Assembly (NCBI GenBank): GCA_037951105.1
Contig: JBAMJV010004365.1
Location: 62,001-126,000, forward strand
DNA from: Echinarachnius parma
Taxonomy: Eukaryota; Echinodermata; Echinoidea; Clypeasteroida; Echinarachniidae
Direction of reading: 5' to 3'
DNA length: 64,000 bases
Part shown: in pieces, positions 1 through 11,639 of the stretch
Layout: each line of letters opens with the position of its first letter
Numbering within the stretch: the stretch's first letter is position 1
Made by a program: the position numbers and the translations under genes
Notes under the pieces: model-generated
Told to the model about the DNA's origin: nothing
Database searches by the model: none
The model's input: only the letters and a program-made list of their open reading frames with translations

Positions 1-161
1 ACATATCTAAGCATACAAATACAAACACATACACACACGCACACATACACACACATATCAACATAAGAAATTGAATAATCTGTCACGATAGTGTAAAAGT
101 TGTTATTTGCATCACATGTTTTCATATAATAGTAAATACAAACATGTACAAGTTTAACATC
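1..161. other. AT-rich flank with CA-rich stretch
   Basis: No gene is visible. The first 60 bases are rich in ACACA. The stretch forms the left flank of the LINE target site; its last bases (aacatc before ataaacacag) match the third copy of the target sequence near 22,420. Confidence 0.6.
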
Positions 162-453
162 ATAAACACAGCGTTCAATCCAGTTGATAAAAAACACCTC
201 AAATCAGTATTATCATTATATCCTCTTATTAATTACGTCTTAGATTATATAATATAAATCGTATGGTACATAGTTCACATTTGTTAATTGTTATTTGTAC
301 AGAATAAAACGCATCACTTGTGTAACATGTTTTCATATACTACAGAGTGAGTCAGAAAAAAATGTCCCATCTTTTAAAAGTTGTCTTGTTTGAAGTATGA
401 ACATTTAATAATGGATTTTATGATATGTCTTGGTAGAGTTATCCTTCCAGCAT
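162..453 (+). repeat. 5' target-site duplication (292 bp) of a LINE
   Basis: This 292-bp stretch is identical by eye and equal in length to 20,691-20,982. It stops exactly where LINE coding sequence starts, and its partner starts exactly where the A-rich LINE tail ends, which is how a target-site duplication looks. Its right part (from about 350) is the left end of the MITE found whole at 20,879-21,862, so the LINE landed inside that MITE. Such a length is far above the usual 5-20 bp for LINEs. Confidence 0.75.
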
Positions 454-847
454 TAAGAACTGGTACTCAAGTGGAATAATTTATTTGAAAAATGTTTGTT
501 GTGATAATAGATTTATTACAACATCAACATTAATAGAAAATGTTCGTAATAAGAAATCAAAAGTAATTGTAATGTTTGAATATTTTAGATTACAAAAAGC
601 GATACCCAAAGTATGGATGAATAATTTGAAAGAACCAATATGTTTAGAAATACCAAAAGTTTTGATTGGAGGAAAAGAAAGACTTATTCAAAAAGTACCA
701 AGTAAATTATTTTACATTTTACTTTCTAAAAATGGAAATACAATTGAAGGCCCATCATATTGGGTAAAGAAAATAGACTGCTATGTTGATTGGAAATACG
801 TTTATAAACATACCCAGAAATTTGAGACGATATCAAGCGATTGCAAA
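454..847 (+). mobile_element. LINE (L1/Tx1-type) ORF2, upstream half
   Basis: The frame through 485-847 is open and encodes the region between reverse transcriptase and the C-terminal zinc knuckle of an L1/Tx1-like ORF2. Recognisable pieces are an ILLSKNGNT-like motif, then W-K-Y-V-Y-K-H and an I-S-S-D-C-K ending. The LINE is 5'-truncated, because coding sequence starts abruptly at the end of the duplicated target. The frame breaks after the lysine codon at 845-847. The continuation (L-R-Q-F-N-F-K) is at 20,125. This is a retrotransposon remnant, not a host gene. Confidence 0.75.
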
Positions 848-1087
848 CGTAGAGGGGGTATGACCGGTATCGCCTGAACTCTTTCATGTTTCCCGCGCTA
901 CCCTATAATGCATGCGTATTGCGCACTAGCTCCATGGAGATCGCGCGTAAATACGCCAAAGCCTTGGAAACACGCGCAGTCGTAGTTAGCCATGCGCGCA
1001 TGCATATGCATGCATTTGCGGGGGGCCGGCCGGTGTAGAATTTGCATGTATAATTAGTATGCACACACGTCGTAACGCGTATACTGT
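848..1087 (+). promoter_or_regulatory. CpG-rich promoter-like region
   Basis: GC content and CpG density rise sharply from 848 compared with the AT-rich LINE and the intron on either side. There are several cgcgc and gcatgcat runs and a gggggccggccgg block near 1,020. It lies just before the first coding exon of the chromodomain gene, so a promoter and 5' UTR are plausible. No TATA box was clearly placed. The sharp change at the insertion edge is notable. Confidence 0.4.
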
Positions 1088-4000
1088 ATGCAAGGATCCC
1101 GTATACTGAAACTGCGCTGCATGCATACATTTACGACGGTCACCGATGCGTATCGTCAGCACTCTCGTTCAATTCAACCAACCAGAGAAGCGACAAGCAC
1201 GCCCCAACCCAGCCGGCATATCATGTGGCCCGTTTCACGGGTAATTGCAAGAAAACAAACGAGAAGGGTAAGTAACACTGTTCATCATTGGCCAGCAATG
1301 GCAAAGTGGGTCATCAATAAATTAATAATTCATGACGGGCTAGCCTAATTAACATATTGATGCATTGGGCCTGGGTCGGGTATTACCAAAGACTGTAGAA
1401 TTATATTATAGGCTAGGTGGGGGTGGGGTGGGGGTGTGTCAGTAACGTAGCCAAATTAGTAGTCTATTCCAAAGTCTAGTATTTCAAATTTGATTAAATG
1501 TTTGTGCCACGCGAGTCATCATAGTCAGTCTATATAGGACACAGTCACTCATAGCTAAGTATGATAACCAGGGAAATGGGAGTATAATAAGCCAATATTT
1601 TTTACTACATCATGATCATATGAAATAAAAACATGAAGTAATGATATGGTGTTAGTTAGTTTAGTGATGGTGATCGATGATGTCGTTTTGTTCATTATCA
1701 TGAAAATATGTTTATCCCCCTTTGTGAATAAGGCCTATTTGTTATTAAAATGAAATAAATTGCAATGCGAGTGATCATGACGATGTAGATGTAGATTGTA
1801 TTTTTCATATTAATAGTTGCAATGATTAATTAATAAAGCAATAATGTATTCCAAGGAATTACCAATTGGTTTCATACTAAGCATACATCATATCCCTTAT
1901 TCGCCACACCCTTGGGTGTTTCACAAGTATTCCAAGTTGAACGTATCCCCGTTTGGCGTAACAATGATGTAAAGTCACTTCTAGCCTTGGAATAGAAAAT
2001 ATTAAAAAGCAAAAACTACTAAGTACCTATGAAACTTCTGACAAAAAGCTTAATATCAATCATTTATAGGCTCCTTCATATCAACAATATAACTAATATT
2101 TATCTAAAGTAATGCCTCTTCAGTTACAAAGACACTAAAGGCTTTCCATAATTATAGTTATATCCAACTTAGTTCATCTTTGAATCTTTGTGAAACACCC
2201 CCCCCCCCCCCCCCCCCCCATTTCTCAACCTACTTCTCTCATTTCTCATATTCCACAACCAAACAATTTAAAGGATCATTCATTCATCTCATACTTATCA
2301 AGCTTAGTTTGAAATTGTACCAATCGTGGCTCCTAATTAAAGGTGCACCAGTCCTGTAAAGTGTCTTAATTCCACACAAAATTAATTTGAATTCCACTTT
2401 TCTCTTCTACCGTGTATGGTACGAGAATAAAATAGGGTTAAATGTTGTCAAATACCCTTTACATAATCATTCAGCTCAAGAGCGTTAATGAACGGTCATA
2501 AACATTACACAGTAATTATTTGTAAAAGCTGACGCAAATTTCGCTTTTTTAACCAGGAAAACAGTGTTATTTATTCAATGAAACTTTCACACATCGTTTG
2601 GATATATCTTACGATTATTTTGATGTAGGATTGAAGTCTCACATGCCATTTTGGGTAATATCTGACACTTTACAGGTGCGCCTTTAATGACAAAATAAAC
2701 AGAACATCATGAGCCTTAAAAGTATACATGAATATTGGTACTTGCTGAAATGCCCCATGACTCTAAATTGGATGGTTTTAATTCCATTTCAAAGTTCATT
2801 GAATGAATGTTACCAATATTCAAGTATCAATATTGAATGAAACGTAAAATGAGAACCATTCCCTTTCGAATGCTCTCAGGTGTAACATTAGATTTAAAAA
2901 CATGTTATTCATAAAACGACCCTGACGGGGGTCCACTTCTCTTTTAAAAATGCAGCTTTAGTGGGAGGTTAGGGTTAGGCAAGGGGTGGGGCACATTCAT
3001 CACTGCCTCCCCAATCATCTATAAACAATAATACAAAACACAAAGGGAAATTGCATGAAGTGTTTATTTTAATATATTTAATCATTGTAAATGCAGTTTT
3101 GAACTATTTTTCAGCAGGGCCATGACAAAAATACTACATCATACATGTATACAATAAAAGATCATAAGTTGCATATTTACAAACATGTTTTACAAGTGCA
3201 GCTAACCAACCATAATACTGACTTCAACAATAAGCAGCGCATGAGCACAAAAGTGCGATTTAAATAAATATTTAAGGGATAAAAACAAAACTATGAAAAA
3301 ACAAAAACCAAATTACTCTCTTCATCTTCTTACTTACCTGCATCATTACATTACAAACTAATAGTTATAACTAGAAAGGAACACAAAATTACAAATGATG
3401 TAGTAAAGATCATGTTATCATTCAAAAAGAGCCGTTAAAACGTAAGAGAGCGCTCTCTTAACACTCGTCGGTTTGAAACATTTTGAATAAAATATTGTGC
3501 ATGTGATGTTTTGTTGAAATAGTGATTAGATAGAGAAATAACCAACAACTACTGGTATTTAAATACCTATTTTGTAACTTTTTGAAAAGAGGAAGCATTT
3601 TTTTGAATTTTTAACGGCTGATTAAAAATTCTCTAATAAACCTGGGGCCCCAGCTTTATTACAAATTGTTATATTTATGGATATTTCAGCCATCTCTGAA
3701 CCGATTTTGATCAAACAAAGATGATTTTATTATTTAAATATTATGCTCTTTCAAATTTTACACTCAGTTTTTCATTACCTCACAAAAAAAAAAGTAGTCC
3801 AGCACCCTCTCTACCAAAACTCAACTATCATTTTAATAATTAAATATAAAATAAAACAAAGTGTACAGTATATCCAAAAATTAAAAATGAGGTTTGTTCC
3901 GGATTAACAAAATAAGTTCATTTCATTATTGGATTAATGAATTTACGGAATATCAAACCTGATTTAACTTTCGGATAAACAAACCTTAGGAATAATGAAC

Positions 4001-7000
4001 CTTTATATCATACAATCAATTTACATAAAATGTAACAACTGAAATACACAAAGAAAATACAAATATATAATTGAAAACTTGAAAGTGTGGATCATGTAAA
4101 TCAAAGAATCAGGATATTAAAATGCAGAGGCAAATTATTATAAGTATGAATCTTTTCCGGCCAAGATCTGCCAAAATTTTCTGAGACCAAGGGAAACTTT
4201 TGAAAATCCTCTCAGTTGAGGAGGGGAGGGGGGGGGGGGGGGGGGTGGGGGGTTGTCCATCGGCAAAAGTTTACCTGGTCAAGAATGCCTGCCAAAATTT
4301 GTTGAGACAGAACTTTTGAAAAATCCTTTCAGTGGGGGTGGGGGGACTGGTGGGTGTGTCCGTCACCAAAAGTTTTCCCGATCGAGACCACCTGCCAAAA
4401 ATGTTCAAGGCTGAGGAAATATTTTGAAAGTCCTCTCAGTGGGGTGGGGGGCAATTGAAGAGTTGAACACAACCCCCTCCCAACCAACTCATCTCACACC
4501 ACAATGAGTATCATTTATTGAATAATTTTTATTTTATGCTTATATAATTATTGTATAAGCCAAACAAGTTGCCCCCCCCCCCCCCCCCCCCCCCCCCCCA
4601 CCGGTTCTGTGGCTCCTGATAGATAGTTGTTTCATCATCATTCTTAAGCATTTTTATTCTGGAGTAAATATTTTATTACACCTAATGGCCAATAACAAAT
4701 AGTTTTAAGCATAATTAGTATTGATATCACAGTAAAAACAGAAAATTACAAATTTTCCCAATTGGACCATGTACAAAACAAATGGCATTTTTTTGTATCA
4801 AAATTTATTTCCTTTTTTTTTGTGTGTGTTTAAGATTTAACAATGTTTTAAGATAAAAAATGACATATTACTATCCAAAATAGCATTCTTTATCATTTGC
4901 TGCTTGGATTTCAAAATAAACTTAATTCAGGAAAAATCTGAAAAATGTGTGTACAGTGTGGAAGCACTGCTGTACATAACATATGAAGGAGGGTTCCCAC
5001 CAAAATAATGCGAATATTTTCCTCTCAAAATAAATTTTCGTTAATTAGCAAATAGTTCATTTTAAAGCAAAAATACATGAAACTATTTGATTCTCTTTCA
5101 ACTACACCCTAACTGTATACAAAAGAAAGAAAATTTATGATGAAATTGCATTGAAAATGGGATTTAGTCTGGATTAAATTCCGTCCTGTCGTCCCGTCGC
5201 GAAAATGTCAAAGCCTAATAGAACTTTTCTGAAAAGAGGAAATTAAATTCTAACATCATAAAAGTGCCTGTTCGGGCATGAATCCATTGATACTTCAGAG
5301 AAGATGGCAATAAATAACTGCTCTAATATTGAGTGACGCTAAAAAAAAATGGATGTCAAAACGCGACGGGACGGAAAAGTGTCAGAATAAGGAAATTTTT
5401 TGCCCAACTAAAGAGGGCGGTATTATACGAAATGTGTGTGGTACAATTGTCCTATGCATGAGCTATCCAAAAACACTACTATATTTCTAGAATGAATCTT
5501 AGTTTTTTGATTAATCAAATTTTTCAAAATTCCGTCCCGTCGCGCTGTGAGGACACTTTCCATTATTTAAAAATTGTATTACAGGAAATCCGAGAGACGG
5601 TATGCTTAGCCAAACACAGTTCCTTTCATCAATTTGAAATTTTTACCCTTGGGTTGATTACTTTTGGCTTTGGCCCCATGGGATGATGAATGATTAATTC
5701 TTAAATAAATGCATGCTTTGAATATGTATAAAATATGTGACAAAAATGCATCATCTGCTCTGATTTAATTTGCAGGGTGGAGAGTACCAGTACCTGGTGA
5801 AGTGGAAGGGATTCTCCACAAGGGATTCTTCATGGGAGCCCTCTACCCATTTGACCACGGATCTCATCACTAATTTTCACTCGCCCATCATCCCTGAAGA
5901 TATAGCAACAGACCACAGAGACCGATTTGAGGAGGAGATCCAAAAACATTTGATGAGCAGAACTCAGTGAGTAATTGTTAATCTGTAAATTATTAACCCC
6001 AGAGACCTTCAGAAACGGCAAAAGTACTACTGCAAATATAATAAAGTCGATATGTTCATCTGTGATTATTCACACATGTAAATTATATCTAATAACATTA
6101 TTATTTCAATTTGATCTAAATTTCAATGGTAAATTTCTTCCAAGGATGAATTTGATTCTAAAGGCAATTATTTTGAAAAGCGAATATATCTGCCAAAATT
6201 GTGTATAAAAAAGTACACAAATTCAAAGAGAGTTCACTTTGATCAATAAAAAGTACTTAAATTAGAGCTGAGTCAAATCGAATGGCTATTCGATATCCGA
6301 CCGTGAAGGTCGGATACCGAATACAAATTTTCGGATACGAATATCCGAAAAAAAACAGAAAAAAAACAACAAAACAAAACAAAACAAAACAAAACAAAAC
6401 AAACAAATCGTTTTTTTTTTTTTCTTTCTTTTTTTCCCCGTTTAATTTTGTAATCCCTATTCGATAGATTCGATCAAAAAATGGCACATTGAACCCTGCT
6501 TATCTATTGCTAAAGTTAAAAGTTAAGGTATTTTACCTAAATTCACAAATAAACAAAACAAATAATAAACCAAAGGTAAGAGGATTAATATACAAGTGGT
6601 ATAGTGAGTGCCAAATTTAGAAGAATCTATGATGAGATATCAAAGTATTTCATCTTGACAGCAGTTTGTACACTAACATCACACTATACTGCCGATTCTA
6701 ATTGAAAAAACGGACAGAATATCTATTTTTTTGTTTTTTGTTGAATATTCGATATCCGACCGTTTTTACACGACTCATATTCGAAATGCAAAATATCCGG
6801 TTTGACTCAGCTCTAACTTAAATAACAGCTGAAATGTCCAGAAGTATATATTATTGTAATGAATATCATTTTGAGTTCCTATTAAAAATTGGAGAAATCT
6901 AAGTAACAGAAAAAGATGATATCATATCAGAGAATATTATATTGTTGTATTCGTCTTTATTGGCCAAAAAGCATTCATATACATCGAAATATACAGTACA

Positions 7001-7577
7001 TAGAACGTAATAAGCACAATAAAGATGGAAAATCTACATTATATGTATAACATGAATCTATATAGATACTGGTGTGCGATTGGTCAAAATGCTGTCACGT
7101 GACCATCGCAACAAGGATAAGAAGCGTTATATTGACCAACATGACGTTAATTACGTCATACCATTAGATATAAGGCCGTTATATCGACTGGTATGACATA
7201 ATTTAATAAAAGTGACAGTATTAGCTTCCCTTCATACGTGCAATCAAATTTTACTTTTACCTTTTTACCTAATTTTACCTTTCTACAGAGGAGCTTTCAA
7301 CATCCAGTTCAAGCATGATGTGGCAAGGCGAGTTTTCAGGCATCAGGAGGAGCATCAGGAGGAGACATTTCTTGCCTGGGGCCTGAGGGACGGCTGGGAC
7401 AGGTGTTTAAATAAACAAGGGGAAGGGAGACGTATCGTCTTTCCACTGAACATTAAATCAAAGTTGCTGTGGTCTCGCAAATCATTTGAAGTGGTCGATG
7501 GCAGACTACAAGAAAAGCCCAGGACACCTGTCGAAGTAATAAGAATAACATGCGTCAAAGAAGCATATGCCTTTTGA
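1088..7577 (+). CDS. Chromodomain protein, 219 aa, three exons
   Basis: Exons are 1,088-1,267, 5,776-5,966 and 7,289-7,577. The splice sites are AGG|GTAAGT, tttgcag|GGT, ACTCA|GTGAGT and ttctacag|A. The phases agree (0, then 2) and the joined frame stays open to the TGA at 7,575. ATG 1,088 is the first ATG after an in-frame TAA. A chromodomain spans about residues 44-95 and is split by intron 1. Exon 1 gives W-P-V-S-R-V-I and exon 2 gives Y-L-V-K-W-K-G-F and S-W-E-P. W47, W70 and F73 sit where HP1 and Polycomb have the aromatic cage that binds methyl-lysine. The product is therefore probably a nuclear histone-methyl reader. The 95-residue C-terminal part, rich in Arg, Glu and Trp, is not recognised. 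It is not a retroviral-type integrase chromodomain because the gene is spliced. The stop codon lies at the edge of the tandem array that follows. Further 5' exons cannot be excluded. Confidence 0.6.
2197..2219. repeat. Poly(C) tract
   Basis: An uninterrupted run of about 23 C. It is one of many similar homopolymers in the window. Confidence 0.9.
2341..2683. mobile_element. TTAA-flanked MITE, GGTGCACC family
   Basis: TTAA at 2,337-2,340 and 2,684-2,687 flanks inverted ends that read AGGTGCACC...TGTAAAGTGTC and GACACTTTACAGGTGCGCCT. There is no coding capacity. A second copy lies at 34,683-35,043. TTAA duplication suggests mobilisation by a piggyBac- or Kolobok-like transposase. It lies in intron 1 of the chromodomain gene. 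Confidence 0.65.
3330..3838 (-). mobile_element. TTAA MITE, GGGCGCT family (reverse)
   Basis: The stretch matches, in reverse, the 43,189-43,739 copy: attacaaactaatagttat at the left, a 'gccgttaaaa' to 'gagagcgctct' block, and ctctaccaaaactcaacta at the right. The family is non-coding, about 530-550 bp, with ends AGGG(A/G)TAGTT and a TTAA target. This copy is in intron 1 of the chromodomain gene. Confidence 0.55.
4153..4460. repeat. Three diverged ~115-bp tandem copies with G tracts
   Basis: The phrase gccaaaa(a)t(t)tt...gagac...cttttgaaaa(t)cctctcagt recurs three times, each copy followed by a G-rich run (the longest at about 4,218-4,254). No coding sequence. A C run of nearly 30 follows at 4,572-4,600. 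Confidence 0.55.
5178..5560. repeat. Interrupted inverted copies of a CGCGACGGGACGG motif
   Basis: The motif ttccgtc(c)cgtcgcg occurs near 5,180 and 5,529, and its reverse complement cgcgacgggacgga near 5,362. The CpG-rich motif stands out from the AT-rich intron. No further interpretation is supported. Confidence 0.4.
6263..6815. mobile_element. hAT-type MITE
   Basis: Ends TAGAGCTGAGTCAAA and TTTGACTCAGCTCTA are inverted repeats. A perfect 8-bp duplication ACTTAAAT flanks them (6,255-6,262 and 6,816-6,823). An 8-bp duplication and a TAGAG start are typical of hAT elements. There is no transposase. It contains an (AAAAC)n run near 6,365 and lies in intron 2 of the chromodomain gene. Confidence 0.8.
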
Positions 7578-8990
7578 ATCCTATTTTGTATACTGAGCTC
7601 TTAAGGTTGCATCTTCACGTTTTCTGTTGTGAAACATAACCATTTTTTATAGAAGTTCTAAAAGATTTACATAGAAGCAGATTACTGTTTTGTTAACGTG
7701 AAAGTTCATATTAACAGATTTATGCATATATGCCTTTTGAATCCTATTTTGTATACTGAGCTCTTAAGGTTGCATCTTCACGTTTTCTGTTGTGAAACAT
7801 AACCATTTTTATAGAAGTTCTAAAGATTTACATAGAAGCAGATTACTGTTTTGTGAACGTGAAAGTTCATATTAACAGATTTATGCATATATGCCTTTTG
7901 AATCCTATTTTGTATACTGAGCTCTTAAGGTTGCATCTTCACGTTTTCTGTTGTGAAACATAACCATTTTTTATAGAAGTTCTAAAGATTTACATAGAAG
8001 CAGATTACTGTTTTGTGAACGTGAAAGTTCATATTAACAGATTTATGCATATATGCCTTTTGAATCCTATTTTGTATACTGAGCTCTTAAGGTTGCATCT
8101 TCACGTTTTCTGTTGTGAAACATAACCATTTTTATAGAAGTTCTAAAGATTTACATAGAAGCAGATTACTGTTTTGTGAACGTGAAAGTTCATATTAACA
8201 GATTTATGCATATATGCCTTTTGAATCCTATTTTGTATACTGAGCTCTTAAGGTTGCATCTTCACGTTTTCTGTTGTGAAACATAACCATTTTTTATAGA
8301 AGTTCTAAAGATTTACATAGAAGCAGATTACTGTTTTGTGAACGTGAAAGTTCATATTAACAGATTTATGCATATATGCCTTTTGAATCCTATTTTGTAT
8401 ACTGAGCTCTAAGGTTGCATCTTCACGTTTTCTGTTGTGAAACATAACCATTTTTTATAGAAGTTCTAAAGATTTACATAGAAGCAGATTACTGTTTTGT
8501 GAACGTGAAAGTTCATATTAACAGATTTATGCATATATGCCTTTTGAATCCTATTTTGTATACTGAGCTCTTAAGGTTGCATCTTCACGTTTTCTGTTGT
8601 GAAACATAACCATTTTTTATAGAAGTTCTAAAGATTTACATAGAAGCAGATTACTGTTTTGTGAACGTGAAAGTTCACATTAACAGATTTATGCATATAT
8701 GCCTTTTGAATCCTATTTTGTATACTGAGCTCTTAAGGTTGCATCTTCACGTTTTCTGTTGTGAAACATAACCATTTTTTATAGAAGTTCTAAAGATTTA
8801 CATAGAAGCAGATTACTGTTTTGTGAACGTGAAAGTTCATATTAACAGATTTATGCATATATGCCTTTTAAATCCTATTTTGTATACTGAGCTCTTAAGG
8901 TTGCATCTTCACGTTTTCTGTTGTGAAACATAACCATTTTTTATAGAAGTTCTAAAGATTTACATAGAAGCAGATTACTGTTTTGTTAAG
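7564..8990. repeat. Tandem array, ~162-bp unit, nine copies
   Basis: Units start at the motif atatgccttttgaatcc (near 7,568, 7,729, 7,890, 8,051, 8,214, 8,376, 8,537, 8,698 and 8,859) and differ by only a few bases. The first unit contains the stop codon of the chromodomain gene, so the array grew out of that 3' end. The last unit breaks off at gttttgttaag, 70 bp before the RAG1-like ORF. Confidence 0.9.
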
Positions 8991-9060
8991 ATACACCTTC
9001 ATATATTTAGTTGAGATATTTTTCATAACATATTAATTGAAATCCATAGTAACAAGAAAA

Positions 9061-11385
9061 ATGGAAAATATAGAAGTTGAGCTAGCTCTAAACCCAGATA
9101 GATGTTCAGGTACATTTGATTATATACACAATGATTTAAACCAAGAGAAAATTGCAGCAATTTTGCGCATTACAAAAGGTCAATTACTGAATATTGAACA
9201 ACTACATTGTGAATTTGAAGATTTCACTTATGTAGATATTCTGAATTATTTACTCCAGAATACCATAACGCTTAAGAATGAAGATGAAATAGAAACCAAA
9301 CTGTCACTCAAGTGTTGGAGGGCAGTTAATCAAACAAAATGTTTGAAAGGAAGAAAAAGGGAAAACACTATGGAAGAAATCTGCACCATCGGTGTGAAAA
9401 ATAGATTAATCATAAAATCCAAAGATATCACGGATGAGATTAGGGAAAACAAAGCAACAATCAAAAAACTTGTAAAGGAAAGAACAATCATGAAGGAGAA
9501 AATCGAAAACTTGACAAAAACACTAATAAAAGAAAGAGAGAAAAAAGATGAAATTTCTGAGGAGTACGAATATGCATTAAAAATCATTCAGGAACTAAAA
9601 AATGAAAACGAAAAGCTGAAAAAAAAAGAAAATGACAATGAATCAAACAAAAACATATTTGATAATGTTGGGCATATCTCGCCAAATGTCTCAAATAGAC
9701 AAAAAGATAGGAAACTTTCAACACTCAAAGATAAGGCAGAAGTTGCATTATGGTTTTTGGAGAGTTTTGGAGTCAAATTGGAAAAAATAGTTGTTCGTGA
9801 TTACGTTGATCATCAATATACATTAAACTATAACAGAAATGATTTAACAGCAACAGATCTAGATAAACTGAAAAGTGTCCTTTATATTTTAGATAAATTT
9901 TGTGTATCTGATGAGATGTATCACGAGATGACAATGATAAGTAACGACTTACCTAGATCCTATTTAATCAAACAATCGAGGGACGAAGAAAATTCAAATA
10001 TCCATATCAGTGCCACACCAGGGTCGGCAGAGGGTGCTCAGCTGAGATTCATTGATGACCTGACCGCAAAAATAAAAAAAATGCAAAAATCAAATCATAA
10101 CCTTGATGAAATCACTGTAAAAATTGCTGGGGATGGTGCCAGACTGTCTTCAATGACTAATTGGGTAACCCTTACGTATTCAATTATCAAAGATCCAAAT
10201 GCACCATATGATTCTACACCACAACACAACGTTATTGCTATTGCAAAAATAAAAGAAGACTACACAAACATGTCTACCTCTTTCCACGAAATATTTTCAG
10301 AAATCAATTCATTAATCTGCGATGGCACGATGAACGTGGATGGAAAAGAAATTAAATTAAACTTTGTGCTTGGTGGAGACATGAAATTTTTACTAACGGT
10401 CATGGGACTGAAACATGTTTCTTCCAATTATTTTTGTCTGTGGTGCAATATTCATAAGGATGATATTGGTGATATTGGTAAAAATCTCAACTATTATAAC
10501 GAAAGACCAAGAAAAAGGACATTGTCACAAATGGATGAAAACCTACACAAAAAAAAATGTTCATGTGAACATCCACCACTGTTACATATTGAACCTGAAA
10601 GTGTAGTTATTGATGAATTACATATGTTATTACGAATTACTGATATCTTACTGAGAAATCTTGTCATTGAAGTAATTGAGAAAGGAGAGAAGGAAGCAAT
10701 CATGGGGATGAAGGGAAAAAAAGAAGAAAGGCTACAAGAACTTGTAGAACTTGTACGGTCATGTGGGGTACCCTTTAATATCTGGCCAGCAAAAACAAAT
10801 ATAAACGGTTGCAAGTATGACTGGACAAGTTTGCATGGCCCCCAAAAAAAGAAACTTCTTGCCAACCTCCCTGACCGTCTTGCTGATTGTAACTGCTTGT
10901 TTGACAATTCTAAAACAACTGTAATTAAATTATGGCATGATTTTTTGTCTTTGTATGAAACAATTTGTATATGTTCTTCCACACTTGATGACCAGAACCT
11001 TGTCTTTGAAAAAAGTAAGCAATGGTTAACAGATTTCATTTCATTGCGTGGTAAGAGACAGATGTACGGAACAACATATATAACACCATATATGCATGCT
11101 TTGTTGTTCCATTTGCCAAATTTGATGTTTCGGCATGGAAACCTTAAATATTATTCATGTCAGTTGGTAGAAAAAATGAACGATACACTGAAAAAAATCT
11201 GCCATAATAAGACAAACAAATGGAACCCCACACGAGATGCATTAAAAGTTAGTAAGCGGGTCGTTAATTTGGAAGATGTAGAAAGAACAAAAAGAAAGTA
11301 TGTAAAGACAAGCACCTACTGGCAAAAAGAAATAAAAGATCAGCGACAATTGAGACTGAAGAGTTTAAAGTCATCCGAACAATAA
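9061..11385 (+). CDS. RAG1/Transib-like DDE transposase-type protein, 774 aa
   Basis: Single exon; TAA lies in frame just upstream (9,034) and ATG 9,061 is the first ATG. Residues are numbered here from the TTG at 9,037; subtract 8 for the ATG. A Lys/Glu-rich coiled coil covers about 130-200. The core follows: GDG with D366, LGGD with D448, C467-x-x-C470, an IDELH motif at 525-529, ITPYMH with H687, H692, and E712. D448 to C467 is 19, C to C is 3, H to H is 5 and H692 to E712 is 20. These equal the RAG1 spacings D708-C727, C727-C730, H937-H942 and H942-E962 (mouse numbering). IDELH also matches RAG1's IDALH. D366-D448 is shorter than in RAG1 (82 against 108). A DNA cleavage and transposition role in the nucleus is inferred. 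No RING or PHD is seen. The ORF is fully open, so it is recent or under selection. It could belong to an unnamed metazoan transposase family rather than to RAG1L proper. AATAAA (11,381) overlaps the stop codon. Confidence 0.7.
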   Translation: MENIEVELALNPDRCSGTFDYIHNDLNQEKIAAILRITKGQLLNIEQLHCEFEDFTYVDILNYLLQNTITLKNEDEIETKLSLKCWRAVNQTKCLKGRKRENTMEEICTIGVKNRLIIKSKDITDEIRENKATIKKLVKERTIMKEKIENLTKTLIKEREKKDEISEEYEYALKIIQELKNENEKLKKKENDNESNKNIFDNVGHISPNVSNRQKDRKLSTLKDKAEVALWFLESFGVKLEKIVVRDYVDHQYTLNYNRNDLTATDLDKLKSVLYILDKFCVSDEMYHEMTMISNDLPRSYLIKQSRDEENSNIHISATPGSAEGAQLRFIDDLTAKIKKMQKSNHNLDEITVKIAGDGARLSSMTNWVTLTYSIIKDPNAPYDSTPQHNVIAIAKIKEDYTNMSTSFHEIFSEINSLICDGTMNVDGKEIKLNFVLGGDMKFLLTVMGLKHVSSNYFCLWCNIHKDDIGDIGKNLNYYNERPRKRTLSQMDENLHKKKCSCEHPPLLHIEPESVVIDELHMLLRITDILLRNLVIEVIEKGEKEAIMGMKGKKEERLQELVELVRSCGVPFNIWPAKTNINGCKYDWTSLHGPQKKKLLANLPDRLADCNCLFDNSKTTVIKLWHDFLSLYETICICSSTLDDQNLVFEKSKQWLTDFISLRGKRQMYGTTYITPYMHALLFHLPNLMFRHGNLKYYSCQLVEKMNDTLKKICHNKTNKWNPTRDALKVSKRVVNLEDVERTKRKYVKTSTYWQKEIKDQRQLRLKSLKSSEQ

Positions 11386-11386
11386 A
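11381..11386 (+). terminator. AATAAA overlapping the stop codon
   Basis: The TAA stop at 11,383-11,385 lies inside AATAAA. If used for polyadenylation it would give a 3' UTR of only a few tens of bases. Confidence 0.4.
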
Positions 11387-11639
11387 CTCCTTACTGTCCT
11401 GTGAACTGGGCCAGTAAACGTTACATATTTTTTGTGCATTTTTTCACTGTTGTGTAATTCCATGATAACTGATACTACAGTGAAGAAATTTCAACCTAAT
11501 GTGTGGTCTTTAAATACATAATAGCTGGTTGTTGTAATTTGTTGAAAGTTATACATGTTTAAACAAGAATGAGGAATTAAGTGGCAAGTTTTTCACCTAA
11601 ACTTTATTCCTTATCGAACAGTTTTTACAATTTTGTATA

